From contig PWVP01000202.1 of the NCBI GenBank assembly GCA_003561815.1, forward strand, positions 1-32,716: 32,716 nt of DNA, read 5' to 3'. This DNA is from Campylobacterota bacterium. Its GTDB lineage: Bacteria; Campylobacterota; Campylobacteria; Campylobacterales; SZUA-545. The notes beneath the pieces were generated by a model. The model did no database searches. It saw only the letters and a program-made list of their open reading frames with translations, and had not been told where the DNA came from. Below, piece by piece: positions 15,110 through 22,000 of the stretch. Each line of letters begins with the position of its first letter. Positions within the stretch are counted from its first letter, which is position 1. The position numbers were made by a program, and so were the translations under genes.

Positions 15110-16756
15110 CTACTCATCATCGTTGTAAAGTTTTACATAGTACTCGTTGGCCATCCGCCCGGAGTCAAAGGCGGGGATGAGGTCGCTAATACACCGCTTC
15201 ATCATATCCACCCATTTTTGGGGCTGATCGTAGTAGATGGGGATAATCTCATCTTCGATCATCTCCATCAGATTCTGGTTATCGATGTAGTCCTGCTCTT
15301 CGGTGGGCAGATCGGGGCTGACAGCCGGTAGCGTAAAGGCGTTTTCGCCGTGTTGGGCAAACTCCGGGTGCCACCCATCGGGAACCGAGAGGTGCAGCGC
15401 GCCGTTCATCCCCGCGGTCATGCCACTGGTCCCGCTCGCTTCGCGGGTAATACGCGGCGTATTGAGCCAGATATCGGCCCCCTTTTTCAGCATCCGCGAA
15501 AGGGAGAGCTCGTGACCCACCATCACAGCGCACCGCTTCATGTCGCGGGTGAGGTGAACCATCTCGTTAAAGAGGTTGATCGAGGCAGAGTCAGCCGGGT
15601 GGGGCTTGCCCGCCCAGATCACCTGGATGGGCCGTTCGCTGCGCTCGACCAGATTGCAGAAACGCTCAAAGTCGTGCACAATCAGCCGTGCGCGCTTGTA
15701 CTCCACAAACCGCCGCGCCCAGACGATGGTGAGAACATTGGGATCAAAGAGCTTACCGGTCTGATCGGCCACCTCATCAAAGAGCAGCCGTTTAAGGTGC
15801 TTTTTGCGGGCGATAACGGCGAAATCCTCCCCCTCCTCAAAGGCGCGCAAAATCCCCTTATCAGCCCAGTAGCGGCGATTTTGGGCGTTGGTGATCGACA
15901 GGATCTGATCGGGGCGATCGAGGTGCTCTTGCCACATCTCGTTGGCCACACGGGCGTGGATCTTCGAAACGGCGTTGGTCTTTTTAGCCAGATGGATCGC
16001 TCCGACGGTGAGGCTGAAGCGATTGCTCTCCTGGCGGGTGATGGACTTGACCTCTTCGATCGGTGTGTCGCAGAAGAAGCCCATTCGCGATAGGAGGTTG
16101 ATATCGTGCTCCTCGTTGCCCGCCATCTCGGGGGTGTGGGTGGTAAAGACCACCTGCTTGCGAACCGCCTCGACACTTTTATGCTTCTGATAGAGGTGAA
16201 ACGCCATCGGCAGGGCGTGCCCCTCGTTCATGTGGTAGATGTCCGGGCTCTCACCGGCAGCCTCTAGCACCCGTGCGCCACCGATACCGAGTACAATCTC
16301 CTGGGCAATCCGCGTCTCCTCGCCCGCATCGTAGAGCTTGTGGGTGATGGTGCGGGTCAGAAAGTCGTTTTCGGGCAGATCGGTGGTGAGCAGATAGATG
16401 GGGGCTGACTGGAAGGTCTCCGGGCGCAGCAGCAGCGCTTTGACCAGAATCGGTGCTTTATTGATGGTGATCTGTACGGTGATGCCGGTCTCCTCTAAAA
16501 AGGAGTAGTGCTTGCGCCGAAAGTGCACACCCATCGTCCGATCTTCGCGCCGCTCCTGATTGTAGTAGCCGTAGCTCCAGAGGATGCCGACACCGATCAG
16601 GTTCTGTTTTAGATCAAAGGCGCTGCGCATATGGCTGCCCGCCAAAAAGCCCAGTCCGCCGGAGTAGATTTTGAGCGCCTGATGGATACCAAACTCCATA
16701 GAGAAGTAGGCCACCTTGGTTTGGTATTTGGGATCGATTGCGTAGGGAAACTGCAC
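15110..16756 (-). CDS. glgP: GT35 alpha-glucan phosphorylase-like protein lacking the PLP lysine
   Basis: 548 aa with the short alpha-glucan phosphorylase fold: FSMEFGIHQALKIYSGGLG (18-36), HMNEGHALP (175-183), HTPEMAGNEEHD (207-218), and the phosphate/sugar-site RRFVEYKR (348-355). The family normally degrades glucan to glucose-1-phosphate using PLP bound to a Lys in EASGTSGMK. Here the motif reads REASGTSGMTAGMNG and the Lys is T447 (ACC codon, 15416-15418). The reading frame is intact around it. The N-terminal DUF3417 domain of longer relatives is missing. GTG start with AGGAGG 9 nt upstream. It lies 47 nt after a small unknown gene and 76 bp before the GH57 operon. Without the Schiff-base Lys, ordinary phosphorolysis is doubtful; a PLP-independent glucosyltransferase or regulatory role is possible. 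Confidence 0.82.
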   Translation of the reverse strand: MQFPYAIDPKYQTKVAYFSMEFGIHQALKIYSGGLGFLAGSHMRSAFDLKQNLIGVGILWSYGYYNQERREDRTMGVHFRRKHYSFLEETGITVQITINKAPILVKALLLRPETFQSAPIYLLTTDLPENDFLTRTITHKLYDAGEETRIAQEIVLGIGGARVLEAAGESPDIYHMNEGHALPMAFHLYQKHKSVEAVRKQVVFTTHTPEMAGNEEHDINLLSRMGFFCDTPIEEVKSITRQESNRFSLTVGAIHLAKKTNAVSKIHARVANEMWQEHLDRPDQILSITNAQNRRYWADKGILRAFEEGEDFAVIARKKHLKRLLFDEVADQTGKLFDPNVLTIVWARRFVEYKRARLIVHDFERFCNLVERSERPIQVIWAGKPHPADSASINLFNEMVHLTRDMKRCAVMVGHELSLSRMLKKGADIWLNTPRITREASGTSGMTAGMNGALHLSVPDGWHPEFAQHGENAFTLPAVSPDLPTEEQDYIDNQNLMEMIEDEIIPIYYDQPQKWVDMMKRCISDLIPAFDSGRMANEYYVKLYNDDE

Positions 16757-16803
16757 GGGAAAGAACCTCCTAAGATAGTTTATTAAGTGGGGCGAAGCTG
16801 ACG

Positions 16804-17139
16804 CTACTGGCCGATTTTGCGACCCAGATCGCTTAGGATATTCTCCAGATCTGTCTCAAGCCGTCCGAGTGCGTCGCCTAAGCGAGCGGTCTCGAAAAGG
16901 ACATAGCCGTGGCGATCGTTGCTGCGCGCAGAGCGTTTGATGTAGCTTTTAAGCCCATTCTCCTCATATCCCTCTGAGAGGAAGTGGCGGCAGCCATCCT
17001 CGACCACACGGTAGCGCCCACTACTTTCACCGCTCTTTTTGAGGGTAAACTCCACCACGACCGACTGGTGTGCGCCGCTCTCTAGAAACTGTGTGATCGC
17101 CTCAAGTACGCTTTTTCTAGCCCGGTTATCCAGCGCCAT
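16804..17139 (-). CDS. Small protein of unknown function upstream of the phosphorylase-like gene
   Basis: 111 aa from the ATG at 17139. The start is chosen because AAGGGCAGGAG directly precedes it and because a -10 box lies at 17167-17172, which would put any earlier start before the transcript. The N-terminal third (MALDNRARKSVLEAITQFLESG) and the C-terminal ~25 residues look helical and the middle looks like beta-strands with polar, charged residues; no Cys pairs, membrane segments or known motifs. I do not recognise a family. It is probably co-transcribed with the phosphorylase-like gene 47 nt downstream. Confidence 0.7.
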   Translation of the reverse strand: MALDNRARKSVLEAITQFLESGAHQSVVVEFTLKKSGESSGRYRVVEDGCRHFLSEGYEENGLKSYIKRSARSNDRHGYVLFETARLGDALGRLETDLENILSDLGRKIGQ

Positions 17140-17166
17140 CTCCTGCCCTTTTGCTAAGATGGGGTC

Positions 17167-17194
17167 ATTATAGCCCAAATAGCGGCGGTTACAA
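17167..17194 (-). promoter_or_regulatory. Consensus-like sigma-70 promoter
   Basis: On the minus strand TTGTAA (17189-17194), a 16-bp spacer and TATAAT (17167-17172). This is the best promoter match in the window and one of few with a -35 box. It should drive the 111-aa gene and the phosphorylase-like gene. The ATG at 17139 would have a leader of about 20 nt. Confidence 0.75.
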
Positions 17195-17275
17195 GGGGTT
17201 GGCGGTCTAAAAGTGTAAAAATAACAGAGCGGTTTCTAAATGGATGGGTTCAGGGGGAAAAAGAGCAGAAAAAGA

Positions 17276-17360
17276 TGGTGCGGCCGGCGAGACTCGAACT
17301 CGCACGGGTTGCCCCACTACCCCCTCAAGATAGCGTGTCTACCAGTTTCACCACGGCCGC
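17276..17360 (-). tRNA. tRNA-Leu (GAG anticodon)
   Basis: 85 nt including an encoded CCA. The 7-bp acceptor stem is GCGGCCG (17354-17360) with CGGCCGC (17280-17286), discriminator A at 17279, then CCA at 17276-17278. The D-arm has TGGTAGACACG, the anticodon stem CTATC/GGTAG encloses the loop TTGAGGG with anticodon GAG, there is a long variable arm (class II), and the T-loop is GTTCGAGTC. It reads CUC/CUU leucine codons. It lies directly downstream of the atpE terminator, on the same strand. Confidence 0.95.
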
Positions 17361-17367
17361 AGAAGTT

Positions 17368-17399
17368 AAAAAAGAGGGCCGGGAGCCCAAGGCCCCCGG
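17368..17399 (-). terminator. Rho-independent terminator of atpE
   Basis: On the minus strand CCGGGGGC (17392-17399), loop CTTGG and GCTCCCGG (17379-17386) form an 8-bp stem with one G-T pair, followed by CCCTC and six T residues (17368-17373). It lies 8 nt after the atpE stop and just before the tRNA. Confidence 0.85.
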
Positions 17400-17407
17400 A
17401 AAAGCCC

Positions 17408-17719
17408 TTACATAAAGGGGTTAGCGTACAGCGCGATAATCGCGAATACGAGGGTATAGATCACCTGTGCTTCGATCATCGCAATCGCAATGAACATGGT
17501 GGTCATCAGTTTGCCACCCATGCCCGGATTGCGAGCGGTGCCAGCGATAGTGGCAGCAGCGGTGCTACCCATACCAACCGCGCCACCCAGAGCAGCGATG
17601 CCCAGACCGACTACGGCAGCCAGTACTGAGTAGGATTGAAGCATCTCACCGGCAGCAGCGCCCGCATCGGCGAAAGCGGCTGTGGCAAGAGCGGCGAAGA
17701 GAAAGAGAATCTTTTTCAT
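17408..17719 (-). CDS. atpE: ATP synthase F0 subunit c
   Basis: 103 aa, proton-channel ring subunit of F1F0 ATP synthase in the inner membrane. There are two hydrophobic helices, about 32-60 and 70-100, linked by a polar loop with the conserved R63-N64-P65. E83 in AMIEAQVIY is the ion-binding carboxylate. The residue after E83 is Ala, not the Ser/Thr of sodium rings, so proton use is expected. An N-terminal extension (MKKILFLFAALATAAFA) looks like a signal peptide, a trait of Campylobacterota c subunits. ATG start with AGGAG 7 nt upstream. It stands alone, away from other atp genes, flanked by its own terminator. Confidence 0.95.
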   Translation of the reverse strand: MKKILFLFAALATAAFADAGAAAGEMLQSYSVLAAVVGLGIAALGGAVGMGSTAAATIAGTARNPGMGGKLMTTMFIAIAMIEAQVIYTLVFAIIALYANPFM

Positions 17720-17791
17720 CGTAGGACTCCTAAAAATGTGTCAAAGCCCCGTTCGGCTTGCGTATCCCTACTTAACGGCTTTGCGGACGAG

Positions 17792-17797
17792 ATTGTA
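17792..17797 (-). promoter_or_regulatory. Putative -10 box of atpE
   Basis: TACAAT on the minus strand in the 101-bp gap between pnp and atpE, 72 nt before the atpE start. No good -35 box. Separate transcription of atpE from pnp is expected but not proven. Confidence 0.35.
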
Positions 17798-17820
17798 CCA
17801 AAGCGGCCTTAAAAAAAGCC

Positions 17821-19986
17821 TTACTGAACCTTCTCTTTAATGTTGAGTGCAATCTTCTTGCGATCGTCCTGACCCTCAAAGATGGCGGTGATCGCATCGC
17901 CTTCGCTGAAGTGATCGCTGAGGGTGCGAATGCGCCGTCCATCGGCACCGATTTTAGAGATGTGTACCAGGCCGCTACTGCCATCGGGCAGCTCCGCAAA
18001 GAGGCCAAAATCGGCCACCTTGACCACCTTGGCCGGCAGCTCCTGGCCGGGCTGGTAGCTGCTAATGGTGTTCTCGCGCCGTCTTTGACCCCCGCCACTC
18101 GCGGCGATGCGCTGGATCTCACTGACCGCATCGGCGAGCCGATCGGCATCGGTGCCGCGCACCTTCACGCCACCGCTCTCGCGCTCGAGATCGATGGTCA
18201 CATCGAAGCGCTCGATCAGGTCGCGAATCGTTGCGCCCGCTTTTCCGATCACATCCACGACGCTTTTGGGGTCGATTTTGAAAAACTCCACCACCGGTAG
18301 GCCCTTGCGGTTGATGACGATGTGCTCACACGCCGCCTCCATCTGCCCTAGGATGTTCAGCCGCGCGGCTTTGGCCTTCTCTAAAGCGCTTTTAAGCAGG
18401 CTCAGCTCGATGCCACCGAGTTTGATATCCATCTGCAAAGCGGTGATACCCGCGCTGCTGCCAGCAACCTTAAAGTCCATATCCCCGTCGTGATCCTCTA
18501 AGCCGGTAATATCGGTCAAAACCGCATGGCGATCGCCCTCTAAAACCAGCCCCATCGCCACACCGGCTACCAGCCTTCGCATCGGTACCGCCGCCCCCTT
18601 TAGCGCCATGCTGGCACCGCAGACAGTGGCCATGGAGGAGGAGCCGTTGGACTCCAGAATCTCGCTGACGATACGGATGCTGTTCTCATAGGCGGGATCG
18701 ACCATCGCCTCGATCGCCCGCTTGGCCAGGTTACCGTGTCCGAGCTCGCGGCGCCCTGGGGGGCCGATCCGCCTGGCCTCGCCAACGCTGTAGCCGGGGA
18801 AGTTGTAGTGCAGCATTAGCCGCTCCTGGGTCTGGTTCTTATCGGTCAGCCGCTCCTGGCTCTGGCGATCGTTATCCCCCCCCAGGGTGGTCACCACCAG
18901 CGCCTGGGTTTCGCCACGGGTAAAGAGACAGGCGCCGTGTGCGCAGGGCAGGGGGTTGGTCTCGATACTGATGGGGCGAATCTCATCGAGGCTTCGCCCA
19001 TCGGCCCGCTTGGCCTGATCAAGAATCTGGCGGCGCACCCGATCGCGTTTAATGCGTTCAATCGCCTCTTTGAGCGCTTTAGGATCGACCTGATCTTCGC
19101 CACCGTACGCCTCAAGCGCCTTTGCGGCGATCGCTTTTAGTGCGCCACCGCGCTCGCTTTTAGCCATCTGCTCCAGGGTCGCTTCGATCGCCGCGCCGTA
19201 GTCGCGCTCAACCCGCTCGATGAGCTCGCCCTGTAGCGCTTCGTCTTTGAGTGCCCAGTCGGTGCGGGTTTTGCTCAGGGGTTTAAAGGCGTCGCCATAG
19301 CGGCCAGCCGCTTCGGTGATGTGTCTTTGGGCCAGGCCGATATACTCGAGCAGATCCGCTTCATCGATCTCGCTTTGGGGGTCTTTTTGCGCCTGACCTT
19401 TGGTGGGCCAGAGCCCCTGCATCTCGATCATCAAAAGCTCTTCGTGCGTACCGCAGACAAAGAGATCCAGCGTGCTTCTCTCCAGCTGGCTGAGGGTGGG
19501 ATTGAGAATCGGCTCATCGGCCAGCAGGGCAACGCGGGCAGCGCAGACCGGCTTCTCAACCGGCAGACTGCTGACCGTCAGAGCCGCCTGGGCAGCCAAA
19601 ACCGCCAACCGCTGCAGATCCGCCTCCTCATCACAACTTAAGACGGTGACCGCCACCAGTACCGGATAGTAAAACCCTTTAGGAAAGAGGGGGCGAATGG
19701 TGCGATCGACAATGCGGGAGGTGAGGGTCTCAAAATCAGAGGGCTTCGCTTCGCGCTTAAAAAAGCCGCCGGGGATTTTACCCGCCGCGTAGCTCTTCTC
19801 CATATACTGCACCGTCAGGGGCAGGAAATCTTCGCTGACCGGTTCGTGATCGCAGGTGACGGTTGCGAGCAGGATGGTCTCGCCCTCCTGGAGCCAGACG
19901 GCACCGTCGCTCTGTCTGGCGTGTTTATTAAAAGTGTAGTGTTCGGTGCGCCCGGCCAGGGCGATATCGAGGGTGGTTGGATTCAT
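17821..19986 (-). CDS. pnp: Polyribonucleotide nucleotidyltransferase (PNPase)
   Basis: 721-aa phosphorolytic 3'-5' exoribonuclease that degrades RNA to nucleoside diphosphates. It has two RNase PH-like domains (about 10-145 and 310-550) joined by a helical linker. The second has FTRGETQALVVTTLG and the metal-site DHDGDMDFKVAG. A KH domain (about 560-620, GKAG loop in DVIGKAGATIRDL) and an S1 domain (about 645-718, AKVVKVADFGLFAELPDG) follow. Full family length and no visible defects. ATG with AAAGGA 6 nt before it, overlapping the upstream PRTase stop by 4 nt (ATGA). Last gene of the purD-RDD-lptD-mlaD-PRTase-pnp run. Confidence 0.97.
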   Translation of the reverse strand: MNPTTLDIALAGRTEHYTFNKHARQSDGAVWLQEGETILLATVTCDHEPVSEDFLPLTVQYMEKSYAAGKIPGGFFKREAKPSDFETLTSRIVDRTIRPLFPKGFYYPVLVAVTVLSCDEEADLQRLAVLAAQAALTVSSLPVEKPVCAARVALLADEPILNPTLSQLERSTLDLFVCGTHEELLMIEMQGLWPTKGQAQKDPQSEIDEADLLEYIGLAQRHITEAAGRYGDAFKPLSKTRTDWALKDEALQGELIERVERDYGAAIEATLEQMAKSERGGALKAIAAKALEAYGGEDQVDPKALKEAIERIKRDRVRRQILDQAKRADGRSLDEIRPISIETNPLPCAHGACLFTRGETQALVVTTLGGDNDRQSQERLTDKNQTQERLMLHYNFPGYSVGEARRIGPPGRRELGHGNLAKRAIEAMVDPAYENSIRIVSEILESNGSSSMATVCGASMALKGAAVPMRRLVAGVAMGLVLEGDRHAVLTDITGLEDHDGDMDFKVAGSSAGITALQMDIKLGGIELSLLKSALEKAKAARLNILGQMEAACEHIVINRKGLPVVEFFKIDPKSVVDVIGKAGATIRDLIERFDVTIDLERESGGVKVRGTDADRLADAVSEIQRIAASGGGQRRRENTISSYQPGQELPAKVVKVADFGLFAELPDGSSGLVHISKIGADGRRIRTLSDHFSEGDAITAIFEGQDDRKKIALNIKEKVQ

Positions 19987-20645
19987 GTGTTTCCTTTGGG
20001 TATATCGTTATCTGAGGGCTCGATCGAGCAGGTGGTGGCATCGAAGGGTTCGATATGGGCAAAGTAGGCGCGACTCTCGACAAGGTTGGCCATCTGGTGG
20101 ACAAAAAAGGCGTCATCGACCAGACTGAAGAGCTCAGCCGCCAGACTCTCAGGCACCACCGGCAGCGCCACAGCCACCCTCGTCGGATTCATGGCAAAGA
20201 CCGTCTTGAGGGCGACCATCATCGTCAGCCCGGTATCGGCCCCCTCATCTACGAGCAGCACATTTTTGTTGTGTAGATTGGTGATGAGCTCGCCTTTGCG
20301 GTATTTGTAGAGGTAGGTGAGAATCTTCTCCTCATACTGGCGGGTCGCTTCGCCGTAAACGTAGTCGATGCTGATATCAAAGGCGTTGACCAGGTTTTGG
20401 TTGATCACAATCTCTTCGGTTTCGCTGACAACGGCGATCCAGCACTCTTTATTGTTGGGTGCGGGAACCGGCTCGGTAAAGAGGAAATCGAGATGTCCAC
20501 CGATTGCCCGGGCGATCCCTTCGGCGAAAATCACGCCGTTTTCGCTCAGTGCCAGCACCTCCCACCGCTCTTTGCGCATCTGGGCGATCGGCATGGTTGC
20601 CAGGAGTTTGGATAGCGCATCGGGCTGATCGTCAAACAGTACCAT
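19983..20645 (-). CDS. Phosphoribosyltransferase-fold protein
   Basis: 220 aa, cytoplasmic. The PRPP-binding loop of type I phosphoribosyltransferases is visible as KNVLLVDEGADTGLTM (about residues 126-141), preceded by a conserved-looking basic helix (YLYKYRKGE) and followed by ALPVVPESLAAEL. The two acidic residues of the loop (D132, E133) are present. The substrate is not recognisable; family members next to pnp in Campylobacterota are annotated simply as phosphoribosyltransferases. A base-salvage role linking nucleotides from RNA decay would suit the position before pnp, but that is inference. ATG start with AAGGAGG 5 nt upstream. Confidence 0.8.
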   Translation of the reverse strand: MVLFDDQPDALSKLLATMPIAQMRKERWEVLALSENGVIFAEGIARAIGGHLDFLFTEPVPAPNNKECWIAVVSETEEIVINQNLVNAFDISIDYVYGEATRQYEEKILTYLYKYRKGELITNLHNKNVLLVDEGADTGLTMMVALKTVFAMNPTRVAVALPVVPESLAAELFSLVDDAFFVHQMANLVESRAYFAHIEPFDATTCSIEPSDNDIPKGNT

Positions 20646-20659
20646 ATCTGCCTCCTTGG

Positions 20660-22000
20660 CTAGGGAACCGCACCAGCGGTATTGATGAGCAGATGCTTGA
20701 GGTCATCATCCACGAAGTGGACCCCCGCGCCTACGAAAAAGTCGGCCGCATCACTGTTGAGGATGTTATCGTAACCGGCATAAAGGCCGACATGGCGCCA
20801 GGGCAGGTAGCGGGCCGTGAAGCGCAGGTGGGGGTTGCTACCCCGGATATCGTTGACCGCATTAAAGTCGTAGAGATCCATGGAGAGTTTAAGCCGATCG
20901 GCCTCTAAGAAGCGATCAAGCCCCACCCCGCCGGTGCTCTCGATAATCCCGGCGCGCAGGAGCCAGTCGCTGTAGCGTTTGCCCATCTGTGCGGAGATGA
21001 GGGTGGTGCCCTTCTCGTGTGTCTGGGGCAAAATCACCTCCCCATCGGCATCGGTGCGGCTTAGATCGGCGGTGCTGGTGAGATCGAGCATGTAGTAGTT
21101 GGAGGGGTTGGGCAGATAGGCCACCCCAAAGCGGGAGCGGCCGTACCCGTCGCCGAGCTGACGCTGATAGCTCAGCTCCACCTGCAGCTCCGCCTGATCG
21201 ACCTTGCTCACCATCTCGTCGATACTATCGAGAGTCTCGCTCCCCTTTTTAAAGAAGGTGTCCACACTGGCGAGCGTCTCATTAATCGGCCCCCGGTTCT
21301 CTTGTAAAATCGCCAGAAGCTCATCTTCGATCGCCTCAAACTTGGCCACCATATCCGGCAGACGCTCATTGACCGTGCTGCCCATCTGGGCAAACTCCCG
21401 GCTGAGATCATCAATCTGCGCCATAATGGTCGGAAGCCGCTCGTTGATCAGGTGAGCGGTGTGGCGAAACTCTGCGGCGGTGGCGTTAATCCCCTCGGCC
21501 ATCAGGCGAAACTCGGTGATGGTCTGTTGCAGCTCTTTTTGGGTCTTCTCATCAAAGGTGCGGTTGAGGTTGGCCGCAAACCGCTGCACCTCATCGACCG
21601 CCTCATCCAAAGTGGCGTGCAGCTTCACCTCACTGATGCGCCCGCCATCACCCAGGAGCGTGGGGCTGTTTCCGTAGAGAATGTTGATGTAGTTTCCACC
21701 CAGTAGCGACTCCTGGGCAACCACCAGAAGGGAGTCCTCGGCAATTTCGTTCTCGGCATAGATAAAGAGGGTGAGCTCCACCTGGCCACGCCGGATGCTC
21801 ATCCGCTCGATGTAACCTGCTTCCACACCGTTGATACGAACCAGTGTGTTGGGCTCCAGACCATTGGCCACGGGGATCTGTGCGTGGATACGGTAGCCAT
21901 CCTTGCCGAAGTTGATCACACTCTGTACGCGGGTGGAGAGCGCAAAGAGCGCAAAGAGGCCCAAAAGCACAAAGAGACAAACTTTTGCCTCTGCTCGCAT
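20660..22000 (-). CDS. mlaD: MlaD-family MCE lipid-transport protein with beta-rich C-terminal extension
   Basis: 446 aa. One N-terminal membrane helix (about 7-24) anchors it in the inner membrane. One MCE domain (about 38-115: ANGLEPNTLVRINGVEAG...ESLLGGNYINI) follows, then a long coiled coil (about 130-275) with two copies of an (I/V)NERLP repeat. The final ~165 residues alternate hydrophobic and aromatic residues (SRFGVAYLP, YYMLDLTS, HLRFTARYL, VGLYAGY, DFFVGAGVHF), like outer-membrane beta-barrel strands. MCE proteins carry phospholipids between the membranes with an MlaEF-type ABC transporter, none of which is in the window. ATG shares one base with the lptD-like stop (TAATG). Mean length of simple MlaD proteins is far less (about 180 aa). 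Confidence 0.85.
   Translation of the reverse strand: MRAEAKVCLFVLLGLFALFALSTRVQSVINFGKDGYRIHAQIPVANGLEPNTLVRINGVEAGYIERMSIRRGQVELTLFIYAENEIAEDSLLVVAQESLLGGNYINILYGNSPTLLGDGGRISEVKLHATLDEAVDEVQRFAANLNRTFDEKTQKELQQTITEFRLMAEGINATAAEFRHTAHLINERLPTIMAQIDDLSREFAQMGSTVNERLPDMVAKFEAIEDELLAILQENRGPINETLASVDTFFKKGSETLDSIDEMVSKVDQAELQVELSYQRQLGDGYGRSRFGVAYLPNPSNYYMLDLTSTADLSRTDADGEVILPQTHEKGTTLISAQMGKRYSDWLLRAGIIESTGGVGLDRFLEADRLKLSMDLYDFNAVNDIRGSNPHLRFTARYLPWRHVGLYAGYDNILNSDAADFFVGAGVHFVDDDLKHLLINTAGAVP

Noticed and set aside
17797-17822. Possible terminator after pnp (AAGGCTTTTTTTAAGGCC)
   Set aside because: The two arms do not pair without a bulge and no proper T-tract follows a stem.
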